Source: ZC4RG30 sp039917615 (GTDB taxonomy: Bacteria > Pseudomonadota > Gammaproteobacteria > Steroidobacterales > Steroidobacteraceae). Taken from it: 64,000 nucleotides of DNA. Each line of letters begins with the position of its first letter. Positions within the stretch are counted from its first letter, which is position 1. Below the pieces are notes generated by a model. It was given only the letters and a program-made list of their open reading frames with translations. It searched no databases and was not told where the DNA came from. The DNA is taken from contig JBDSJD010000017.1 in the NCBI GenBank assembly GCA_039917615.1, positions 248,001 to 312,000 of the forward strand. The letters run 5' to 3'. The position numbers and the translations under genes are program-made. Positions 25,063 through 33,096 of the stretch are shown here, in pieces.

Positions 25063-28000
25063 TGGACCTCCGGGGCAGCCACCGCTGGAATCGTCGTCTC
25101 ACGTTTTCCGGCACGTTGTTTCACATCAGCTAGCCAGCTCGTGACCGGCCGGTCCTCACCGCTGAGCGCCTTGTAACGCTCAAAAGGCTCCACGGCGGCA
25201 GCTGGTTCGCCAAGATACATGTCACGCACGACGCCGAGGTTACGCCATGCCGGCGCATGATCGGGATTGGCCTGCAATGCCTTGTCGTAGGACTCCGCGG
25301 CAGCCGCGAACTTGCCGCGCTGACGCTGTACCAGGCCGAGTTCGGTCAGAGCCATATCGCTGTGCGGCGCACGGCGCACGGCTTCGAGCAGGGCGACCTC
25401 AGCCTCGTCGAGCCGGTTCTGGCCGAGCAGCAATACACCGAGGTTGTACGCGGCGCCTGCGAATTCTGGCGCGGCGTCCATCAGTTGCCTGAATTGAAGC
25501 TCGGCATCCGCTGTCTGGCCTGCAACCGCCTGCGCCACGGCACGCTCGTGTTGCGACACCAGTCGCGCGGCCGGTTGCGGCGAGTCGGTCGCTGCAGTTG
25601 ACTGCGGCGCAGCCGGCAACACCAGTGAACCATGGTAACTGCCTTGCAGCTCGGTCTTGCCGTAACGGGCTGGCAGCAGTTTGGCAAGCGCGGCATAGCT
25701 CGCTTTAACGCCGGCGTCGAAGATGCCATCGAGCGCGCGCGCTACATTGATCTCGTGCAGTTCGATTGCCTGCTCCTCGATCGGAGTCGCCAGCTCTTCG
25801 AGCATCAGGTCGTACTGCTCGCGCACATCTGCCGATTGATTCCGGGGCCGCTCCGATGCGATCAGGTCCGCGCCGAGCTCGCCATAAAGCTCGGCGATCT
25901 CGAAGCTGGCCTGCGTGGAAACTTCGGCGACGTTGTAAGCCGCCGCCGCCTTGTAGCCGGCGAGCGCGCTTTCGAGCGCGCGGCGCTTCGCAGCGAGCGA
26001 GCGTTGCAAAGGAGAACCGAGCTTCAGGGCGCGGAAGGTGTCGCGGGCAGGCGCTGCCAGAGCCAGACTCGCCTTCGCGGCCAGATAACGCGTTCGATCG
26101 CTGCGGGCCGCTCCCGCGCCGGCGTCGGCCTTCACGATTTCACGCTGCCAGTAGGCGACCCTTTCGCTGTTGCCGGCCTTCGCGGCAAAGTCCGCCAGGC
26201 GCTGCCGGGTCTCGATCCGTTCGGCGACGGGTGCAGGAAACTCGGCCACCTGCCGTTCCAGCAACGCGACTGTCTTCGCGCTGTTGCCGCTCTTTTCGTA
26301 TTGATCCGCGGCAATGGCGAGAGCTTCAAGGCGCAGAGCCGGCGTCTGGCCCTTCGTGTCGGCAATCCGCTCGAATTCCGCCGCAGCCAGATTTGCACGA
26401 CCGGCTTCCATGTAGGACACGGCCAGCTTCTGTGTGACATCAGGCTGCTGTCCGCTTTTCGGGTAATCGCGCCGGAATGCTTCCAGCACACCGATGGCCC
26501 GCGGCCAGTCCTTGCCCTTGATCAGCTCGGCCGCAGCGTCGTACTGGGCTGTTTCCACCGCGGCTGTGCCTGGCGCCACGCTTGCGACGCGCAGGAAATC
26601 GTTGGCCGCGCCGGCGTTGTCGCCCGCGGCACGCCTGGCCTCGGCTTGCCGATATACGGCGACCGACAACTGCTCGGCAAGGCTCTTCTGCAAGGCGGGA
26701 TCGCCGGCCGCAAGTTCTCGCGCCTGCAGCCACGACTGCTCCGCGGCCTGGAATTCCCCCTGATCAAAACGTGCCTGCCCCAGCACGCCTAGCGCTATGC
26801 GCCGCTGCGCGGGGCTGGCTGCAGGGTTGCGCGCGAGCAGCAGGTCAGCCACTTCAATGGCGCGCGGCAGATTCTTCGCGGCATACAGATCCTGTGCGCC
26901 ACGGGTCAACACACCGGCGCCGTCCGGATGCGCGGGATACGTTTGCGCAAACTTCACACCCGCCTCGATGGAGCGCAGTTTCCAGGCCGTGCGCTCGCGT
27001 TCTGCAAGCAGCGGCTCCTGCTTCTCGTAGGCGCTGAGCGCCGCATACGCGGCCCTGGCGGAATCAGGACCTGCCGGATAGGCATAAGCCGTGCGTTCGT
27101 ATTCATCGACCGCGGCGCTGAATTGGCCGCCTTCATAGAGCACGTCTGCCAGCCGGAAATTGACCTGCGCGGAATCCGGATCATCGGGGAAGGACTGCAA
27201 CTGCAGGCGATACCAGCGGGCCGCCTGCGTGTAGTCTTCGGCGTGCCTGCTCTTTTGCGCCGCTGCATGATGATAGGCAGCGAGGTCAGCGAGGTGCGTC
27301 TTGATCCCGGCGACCACCTGCGGATAGTTCGCGCGGTTGCGGCCCTGCCAGAAACCCGCCCCGAGATTGTAGTGTTCCACGTACTCGCGTTTGCCTTCGA
27401 GCACCAGCTGGGCGAATCCGCCCTTGCGGTAGGCTTCAATGGCCCTGGTGGAGAGGTCGGGTGAATATTCGCTGTTGGGTTCCCGCGCGACAAACGCGCG
27501 ATAGGTAGCCGCACCATCCTGATAGCGCTGTTTGTCGACATAGAGATCGCCGAGGCGCGAATACAGCAAAGCTGCATATGGCGGCTTGCCGATGCGATCG
27601 ACAAACCGGTTGAGCGGTTCGATGCCGTCTTCATTCGAGAACACCACGCTCATCACGCGCAATGTGTCGTCGACGATTTCGCGATCAGCACGCGGCAACG
27701 TGTCGGGCTCGCGGAAGCCGCCCGGCGCCGAAGCATCGCGCAGTTTCACGTCGAGCAGGCTTGCGAAAACGGGCAGGCTGTCCTCGTTGAGGTTCTGTTT
27801 GAATAGCGCCCAGCCTTGTTTATAAAGTGCCTGCTGGTAGAAAGGCCCGGGTCCCCGGCGGGTGACTTCGGCATAGGCCGCCTGGGCATCGCGGTATTTC
27901 TGCGCCGGGAACAGCAACTCGCCGCGCCGGAAGTGCACCTCGGCAATCTCGCGCGACGCCGGAAAGCGGCGCACGATCTCATCCAACGTCGCCAGCGCCT

Positions 28001-28430
28001 TGTCCGGCTGACCGGTGGTCTCGTAGGCACGCGCCAGCTGGTAGAGCACCTGGTCGTTGCGCGGATAGTCCGGATGCGCCTGCAGCAACAATGTGTACAG
28101 GCGGATCGCCTCTGCGCCGCCGAGATCCACCCGCGTGACCTCGGTTTCCAGGCGTTCCAGTTCACCGCTTTCAAGCGACAGGTCGCCCAGTCGTTTCAGC
28201 GCTTCCGCGCGCATCGCCGCATCGGTGTTCTGCAATTCAAGAAACTTGCGGTAGTTGTCCATCGCCTTGCCGGAATTGTTGTCCGACGGTGCATCCTTGC
28301 GGATTTCGACCGGCCGTTTCGGCAGATCCTTCAGTGTCGGCGCGGGCTGCGACCTCGTCGCACCGAAGGCGACGCCGCCAATTGCCACGACTGCTGCAGC
28401 AGCCAGCAACACGGTGCGCGGCAGCTTCAT
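25059..28430 (-). CDS. Large secreted TPR-repeat protein (AglT-like)
   Basis: The 1123-residue protein has an N-terminal signal or anchor (LLAAAAVVAIGGVAFGAT), then arrays of tetratricopeptide repeats along most of its length. Examples are VLYQLARAYETTGQPDKAL near residue 120 and, at the C-terminus, AYNLGVLLLGQNRLDEAEVA and LTELGLVQRQRGKFAAAAE. TPRs bind other proteins, so it is probably a periplasmic scaffold for the ExbB/ExbD/AgmX machine, as large TPR proteins are in Myxococcus gliding-motility complexes. The start overlaps the end of the preceding TPR gene (ATGA) and the stop overlaps the next gene, so three genes are coupled. Exact role unknown. Confidence 0.8.
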   Translation of the reverse strand: MKLPRTVLLAAAAVVAIGGVAFGATRSQPAPTLKDLPKRPVEIRKDAPSDNNSGKAMDNYRKFLELQNTDAAMRAEALKRLGDLSLESGELERLETEVTRVDLGGAEAIRLYTLLLQAHPDYPRNDQVLYQLARAYETTGQPDKALATLDEIVRRFPASREIAEVHFRRGELLFPAQKYRDAQAAYAEVTRRGPGPFYQQALYKQGWALFKQNLNEDSLPVFASLLDVKLRDASAPGGFREPDTLPRADREIVDDTLRVMSVVFSNEDGIEPLNRFVDRIGKPPYAALLYSRLGDLYVDKQRYQDGAATYRAFVAREPNSEYSPDLSTRAIEAYRKGGFAQLVLEGKREYVEHYNLGAGFWQGRNRANYPQVVAGIKTHLADLAAYHHAAAQKSRHAEDYTQAARWYRLQLQSFPDDPDSAQVNFRLADVLYEGGQFSAAVDEYERTAYAYPAGPDSARAAYAALSAYEKQEPLLAERERTAWKLRSIEAGVKFAQTYPAHPDGAGVLTRGAQDLYAAKNLPRAIEVADLLLARNPAASPAQRRIALGVLGQARFDQGEFQAAEQSWLQARELAAGDPALQKSLAEQLSVAVYRQAEARRAAGDNAGAANDFLRVASVAPGTAAVETAQYDAAAELIKGKDWPRAIGVLEAFRRDYPKSGQQPDVTQKLAVSYMEAGRANLAAAEFERIADTKGQTPALRLEALAIAADQYEKSGNSAKTVALLERQVAEFPAPVAERIETRQRLADFAAKAGNSERVAYWQREIVKADAGAGAARSDRTRYLAAKASLALAAPARDTFRALKLGSPLQRSLAAKRRALESALAGYKAAAAYNVAEVSTQASFEIAELYGELGADLIASERPRNQSADVREQYDLMLEELATPIEEQAIELHEINVARALDGIFDAGVKASYAALAKLLPARYGKTELQGSYHGSLVLPAAPQSTAATDSPQPAARLVSQHERAVAQAVAGQTADAELQFRQLMDAAPEFAGAAYNLGVLLLGQNRLDEAEVALLEAVRRAPHSDMALTELGLVQRQRGKFAAAAESYDKALQANPDHAPAWRNLGVVRDMYLGEPAAAVEPFERYKALSGEDRPVTSWLADVKQRAGKRETTIPAVAAPEVQ

Positions 28431-30331
28431 GGGGTACCAGGGCCGGCGGCTGGCGCTGGCCGCGGCGATTCCGCCGCGTGGTCATAAATGGTGGCAAGCG
28501 CGAAACGGGCCTGAATCTCGTAATCAGCGAGGCGCTGCTTTTGCGCGTCGAGCTCTGCCACGGCGATATCGGCAAGCAGATCGCTTTGTGCCTTGGCAGC
28601 ATCGCCCAGCTTGGTTCGCAGGGCGGTCATGCGCGCCTGCAACCCATCGATCCGCGCTGCGAAATCACCCGTGGTCGCGGGCGCCGACAGGCGCGCCTGC
28701 TCGACTCTCAGCCAGCGATTGTTGGCTTCGGCCAATGCTGCGTCCAGGATCTTCAACTCGCTGCGCTGTTGATACAGGCGCTCGCCGTAGCTTTGCCGCA
28801 GATCCCAATACAGCACACCCTTCACCAGTCGCAACCGGTCGCGTCGGGCTGCGGTGTCGTCATTTTCCGGTTCTGTCGCCAGCGCCGCTTCGATAGCGGC
28901 GATGCGCTGCCACTGTGTGCGTTGCGCGGCTGTGCCAAGTTCGGCCACGTCTTCCATGATGACGACGTCGTTGATGCGCCCTTGCACCTTCTCGCGCCTT
29001 GCGCCCAATGCCCCGAGTTGACCGCTGGCGAGCAGTGTGTCCACGCGCGGAACGCGCTCGCCATGGGCCTTGCCGCGCGCCTCGATCATGTCGGCGTAAA
29101 CCACCATGTTCTCGTCCCAGCGCGACAGCGTGGAACCCAGATAGGCCAGATCACGAAAATTCTTCAGGCCTTCCTGGAAATCATTGCTGGCCAGCACCGG
29201 AAACAGGTAACGCGACTCCGGCGCGTCTGGCAATTCCTGCAACTGCCAGAACCAGCCGCGCTGCGGTGAATCGACATCGTCTGCGCCCAGCAGTTTGTTG
29301 AGCAGATCGCCAGCGCGGATGCGACCTATGGAGGCGTCGATGCGTCCCTGTTCGCTGCTGAACGAGACCAGCGCCTGCTCGTAGTATTCCGCGGCCTGGC
29401 CATTGGCGCCAAGTTTGCCGAACGCATAGGGGACGGCGAGCCAGGCCTCCTGCACGGCTGCATCCAGCAGGTTACGCTCGCGCAGCACCAGCCAGGGGGT
29501 CAGCGCGGCCTCGTACTTTTCCTGCGCTGCGCTGGCCCATCCCAGTCCGAGCAATGCGCGGCTGGACTGCGGACCCGCAAGTCGTACCCGTTCCAGGCTG
29601 GTGATGGCCTTGGCCGCGTCGTTGGCCTGCATGTAGGCGAAACCCATTGCGAGATTGGCCTTGTCCTGCAACGCCAGCATTTCCTCATCGCTACTGTCCT
29701 GCGCGCCTACGGCATCGAGAAATTTCGCGGCGTCGGCGAGACGATTGCTGCGCAGCAGGGCCACGCCGAGATTGAAGCGCGCGTACTGCATCCAGGTGCT
29801 GCGACTGCTCCAGCCGGTGAGCAACGCGATGGCATCGTCGTAACGCTCCAGGTGCATCAGCGCATTGGCCGCAAGATGTACGCGTTCGGCTTCCTGCGCC
29901 GGTGGCAGCTTGCCTTCAATCCGGCCCAGCGATTCGATGGTGCGATCGAAGTAGCCGCGTGTGTACCAGACCTTGGCGAGGTAGAACCAGGCGCGTGATT
30001 TCACGCTCGCCGGAATTTCGGGGCCCAGCAGGGTTTCGAAACGTCTGCCGGCTTCGTTGTGCATGCCGAGCTGCAGATACAGACCACCGGCGAGCAGATC
30101 TGCCTCCCCCAGGTGGTGCGGCATCTGCTGCCAGTGGGAATAGGCTTCGAGGCGAGTGAGTGCTTCAAAGTCCTCGCCAATGTAGGTCTGGAACAGCACA
30201 TCGCCGTAGTGCAGGTCCTGCACACGCGTGGCGGGAATTTTGTCGGCAGGCTTGCGGGCAGCCGCCGCCTGCGGCGACGTCATGCCAGACGCGGCAACGA
30301 ACAGACAGAGGATGACGGCCCTGCGCAGCAT
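28427..30331 (-). CDS. Secreted TPR-repeat protein
   Basis: The 634-residue protein has a signal peptide (residues 1-~24, ending QAAAA) and helical TPR-like pairs from ~50 to ~370 (such as LLAGGLYLQLGMHNEAGRRF and RAWFYLAKVWYTRGYFDRTI). The C-terminal half is a long, charged, probably coiled-coil region (about 470-610). It is predicted to be periplasmic. It overlaps the 1123-residue TPR gene by four bases and follows the coiled-coil gene by seven bases. It is probably a structural partner in the same envelope complex. Confidence 0.75.
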   Translation of the reverse strand: MLRRAVILCLFVAASGMTSPQAAAARKPADKIPATRVQDLHYGDVLFQTYIGEDFEALTRLEAYSHWQQMPHHLGEADLLAGGLYLQLGMHNEAGRRFETLLGPEIPASVKSRAWFYLAKVWYTRGYFDRTIESLGRIEGKLPPAQEAERVHLAANALMHLERYDDAIALLTGWSSRSTWMQYARFNLGVALLRSNRLADAAKFLDAVGAQDSSDEEMLALQDKANLAMGFAYMQANDAAKAITSLERVRLAGPQSSRALLGLGWASAAQEKYEAALTPWLVLRERNLLDAAVQEAWLAVPYAFGKLGANGQAAEYYEQALVSFSSEQGRIDASIGRIRAGDLLNKLLGADDVDSPQRGWFWQLQELPDAPESRYLFPVLASNDFQEGLKNFRDLAYLGSTLSRWDENMVVYADMIEARGKAHGERVPRVDTLLASGQLGALGARREKVQGRINDVVIMEDVAELGTAAQRTQWQRIAAIEAALATEPENDDTAARRDRLRLVKGVLYWDLRQSYGERLYQQRSELKILDAALAEANNRWLRVEQARLSAPATTGDFAARIDGLQARMTALRTKLGDAAKAQSDLLADIAVAELDAQKQRLADYEIQARFALATIYDHAAESPRPAPAAGPGTP

Positions 30332-30338
30332 GCGCGGG

Positions 30339-30896
30339 TTATTCCCAGTCCTTGATTTCGAATTCAGGCTGACGCTTGCGCTGCCGGTCCGCGATCTTCA
30401 GTTCCAGGTATTTCGCACCGACCGACTTCTCGAACTTGAGCTGCGCGCCGCGCGAGTAGTCCTGGTTGTTTGGCCCCTTGCCGGTGAACAGCGCCACCAG
30501 CTCGTGATTGCCCACACGCAGGTTGCCCAGATACAGCCGTTGCACACCGCCTTTCAGCAGCGCCTCGGCTTCGCGCGGCGTGTAAAGGTATTTGGCCACC
30601 TGCTTGTTGTCGACCCGCAGCTCCACTGTGTCCAGCGCGAAGAATTCGCCCACATCCATCGACAGGAATACCGCGACCTGGGTGTTGGCTGGAAACAGCA
30701 GTTCTTCTTCCAGCACGAACAGATCGCGATTGAGGTCGACCACGTCCTTCTTGATGGCTTGGATTTCTTCGTCCAGCGCGCGCGTGTCGGGCGCTGGGGG
30801 CGGGGGTGAATCGGATGCCTCACCTGCTAGCAACGCGAGGGCCGGCATGGCGAGAAGCGCCAGCAATATGGATGTCTGATGGAACGAACGCTTCAT
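30339..30896 (-). CDS. Secreted coiled-coil/beta protein, unknown function
   Basis: The 185-residue protein begins MKRSFHQTSILLALLAMPALA (signal peptide), continues with a Pro-rich spacer, a helix likely to form a coiled coil (RALDEEIQAIKKDVVDLNRD, then LFVLEEELLF) and a beta-rich domain containing VAVFLSMDVGEFFALDTVEL and GVQRLYLGNLRVGNHELVAL. The ATG at 30896 was chosen because upstream codons read through the next gene in another frame. It sits between the TlpA-like gene and the TPR genes. I recognise no named family; a periplasmic assembly subunit is the best guess. Confidence 0.72.
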   Translation of the reverse strand: MKRSFHQTSILLALLAMPALALLAGEASDSPPPPAPDTRALDEEIQAIKKDVVDLNRDLFVLEEELLFPANTQVAVFLSMDVGEFFALDTVELRVDNKQVAKYLYTPREAEALLKGGVQRLYLGNLRVGNHELVALFTGKGPNNQDYSRGAQLKFEKSVGAKYLELKIADRQRKRQPEFEIKDWE

Positions 30897-30915
30897 GATG
30901 CCTCTTGAGTGCGCG

Positions 30916-31494
30916 CTACTCGTCGAGAAGAATTTTGATCTGGTCCAGATACTGGGCGTCACTGCCACTGCGATAGTTGCGATGCACATGCCGGATGACG
31001 CCGGCGCGATCGACCAGCAACAACATGGGCAGGTTATCCACCTGGAACTGCCTGGCCACGGCTTTGGCCGGATCAAGCAGCACTGGAAAGCTCACCGGGT
31101 GCGCCATCGCGAATTCCGCCGCAGCGACCTGGTCGTCGTCTACATTCACCGCGAATGCTGCGAGCCCCGCGGAGCGATAGGTGTCGACCATGTGGCTCAG
31201 CGAAGTCAGTTGCGTGCCACACTGCCCGCAACGACTGCCCCAGAACACCAGCAGCATCACCTCACCACGATGCTCCGACAGCCGGAAATTCGAACCCGAG
31301 GTCGCCCGCAACGCGAAGTCAGGCGCTGCCCGTCCCTGCAGCCGGTACGCCGGCTCGGCGGCCACGCACAGGCCTGCACCAAGCAGCGCCGCGGCCAGCA
31401 GAAACAGGGAATTTCGTCGATTCTGCAAAGCAGCAGACTCCACGCGTCTATTTAACAGTATGCGCGAGGATAGCGCGCCGGGGCTGCGTGACAA
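30916..31494 (-). CDS. TlpA-like periplasmic thioredoxin, CGQC active site
   Basis: The 192-residue protein has an N-terminal anchor or signal (SLFLLAAALLGAGLCVAA) and a thioredoxin fold with redox motif Cys89-Gly-Gln-Cys92 in FWGSRCGQC; the cis-proline loop is in DNLPMLLLVD. It should act in the periplasm as a thiol oxidoreductase. It is a clear paralogue of the TlpA protein at 41063-41548 in the opposite arm: both share the sequence around FPVLLD/FPILFD and RNYRSGSDAQYL/RGYKDGDENEYL. The start is uncertain: ATG 31494 or GTG 31443. It is adjacent to genes for proteins with CxxCH motifs, which need reduced cysteines for heme attachment. Confidence 0.85.
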   Translation of the reverse strand: MSRSPGALSSRILLNRRVESAALQNRRNSLFLLAAALLGAGLCVAAEPAYRLQGRAAPDFALRATSGSNFRLSEHRGEVMLLVFWGSRCGQCGTQLTSLSHMVDTYRSAGLAAFAVNVDDDQVAAAEFAMAHPVSFPVLLDPAKAVARQFQVDNLPMLLLVDRAGVIRHVHRNYRSGSDAQYLDQIKILLDE

Positions 31495-31503
31495 TGACTC
31501 CGG

Positions 31504-33060
31504 TCACACGATGGGCGCAAAGGCCGTAAGGGAATCACGCTGGGTGGTGCCCCCCAGGCCTTGACCCGGGAAATAGCCCGGTGAGGCAAACAGGTTTTCC
31601 TGCCCATGCAGGCCCATGTAGTTCAGCAGCACCAGTTCGACCAGCAGGTTCACCGCATTGGCGCCCGGGTGCGACGACGTCACCACCGAGCCATCGGCGC
31701 TGTACCAGCCGATCTGGTTCAGGTTCGGGCCGCGCAGCTGCGGCCGCGCGCCCGGGCGAAACACCAGAAAGAACGCGGCAGCCGTTGCCTGGTTGTCGCC
31801 GGTCCAGACGCCTTTGCCGCGGCCATTGACGGAGTTGTCGATCATGCCGCTGGACGATAGCGAACCGTCGCTGAATACATAGAGCATGAGGGGGCGATTG
31901 GTGCGCGCGGCGTACTCAAGACATGCGCCGATGCACTGACCGGCGCGCAGGTCCCGTCCCTCGCCCGTGGCGCGCTCGCCAGTGTGATAGTCGAAACCGC
32001 CCATCTGGATGGTGCCTGCGCCGGCATTGCCATCGATCACCATCTTCATGACGGCAGCGGTCTTGCGGAACTCGCCGTCACCGTTGTATTCCGCCTGCGT
32101 AAAGATGCCACCCGGACCAACTATGCGCGTATCAAGACCAGGGTCGAGCGAAGCTGGATTATTGAAGCGCTCGGCAAGATAGGCCGACTTCACATAGCCG
32201 CACTTGTTGAAATCCTTCAATGCCGCATCGTTGGTAAGGCCGGTGCTGACAGCACCATGCTTGCTGTTCGTCAGCACTGCCATCGACTCCATCACCGCAA
32301 CCGCGTCATTCGGATCCGGAAACAACGTGCCCAATTCGCCAGTGTCTACCAGACCCGTGACGTCGCTGGCGCGATCCACCTTGGTGGGCCGCACTTTTGG
32401 ATCCATCATGGTGATTGGCGAGACAGAATTGCCGCCGGAGTCCGAACTGACCGAGCCAATGAGCGTCAGCAGCTCGCCCTTCGCACCGGTACGCGCAATG
32501 CCGTACATCGGGTTGTGCGGATTGTTGGCCGTGTCATTTTCTGACCGCGCTGCGATGATGGTGCCGTTGGTGGAGGTGGCGGTCCCGGCCGTGGCGCGCA
32601 TTTTCATGCCGCGCAGGAATGCACTGTCGGTATGGAAGGCCAGGCCAAAAGTGCTGTCGGTGAAGGTGGGCAGATTCGGCGTCATGTTGCCCGGCAGGCC
32701 GAGCTTGGAATAGCCAGCGGTGGTGAGGAAATCCAGCTGACCTCCCTGCTTGCCGATCAGCACATTCGAGCCAGCGATATTGGCGCCACCAGACAGATCG
32801 AAACAGATGAACGGAATCTTGCCGGCACCGCCTTCCAGACCGCAATTGGTGAGTCCCAGGAAGTCGAGGTCTGTCCGGACATCAGCGCGCGCCGCGCGCG
32901 CCGCCAGCAGTCCGAGCGCGCTGGGCACTACCACGGTGGCAGTGCCGGTAACGAGGCCGGCTGAAAGAAAATCGCGGCGTGAAACCGGCTGCTGGTGGTC
33001 GCCGTGCAAGATCGGCTCATTCAGTCCCCGGCCCTTAGGAATCTTGCGGATGTATCGCAT
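31504..33060 (-). CDS. Tat-exported protein, DUF1501-like
   Basis: The 518-residue protein has a twin-arginine signal (SRRDFLSAGLVTG, about residues 27-39), then a hydrophobic core and ARAARAD cleavage region, so it is exported folded. The body resembles DUF1501-type proteins (FICFDLSGGANIAGSN at ~83-98; RPLMLYVFSDGSLSSSG near 390). No heme motif is present. The downstream operon partners are a CxxCH/LamG lipoprotein and another CxxCH protein, a combination reminiscent of the paired DUF1501/cytochrome genes of Planctomycetes. Tat export suggests it binds a cofactor or metal. Family call is tentative. Confidence 0.6.
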   Translation of the reverse strand: MRYIRKIPKGRGLNEPILHGDHQQPVSRRDFLSAGLVTGTATVVVPSALGLLAARAARADVRTDLDFLGLTNCGLEGGAGKIPFICFDLSGGANIAGSNVLIGKQGGQLDFLTTAGYSKLGLPGNMTPNLPTFTDSTFGLAFHTDSAFLRGMKMRATAGTATSTNGTIIAARSENDTANNPHNPMYGIARTGAKGELLTLIGSVSSDSGGNSVSPITMMDPKVRPTKVDRASDVTGLVDTGELGTLFPDPNDAVAVMESMAVLTNSKHGAVSTGLTNDAALKDFNKCGYVKSAYLAERFNNPASLDPGLDTRIVGPGGIFTQAEYNGDGEFRKTAAVMKMVIDGNAGAGTIQMGGFDYHTGERATGEGRDLRAGQCIGACLEYAARTNRPLMLYVFSDGSLSSSGMIDNSVNGRGKGVWTGDNQATAAAFFLVFRPGARPQLRGPNLNQIGWYSADGSVVTSSHPGANAVNLLVELVLLNYMGLHGQENLFASPGYFPGQGLGGTTQRDSLTAFAPIV

Positions 33061-33096
33061 GGTCTTCTGGTCCTTGTTCCTGGGAGTCCGTCTGCT

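Noticed and set aside
19863..30896. Direct naming as a gliding-motility (Agl/Agm) apparatus
   Set aside because: ExbB/ExbD/AgmX/TPR genes resemble Myxococcus parts, but the cytochrome and barrel genes differ and no gliding-specific gene such as AglZ or a MreB partner is present, so the function cannot be named.
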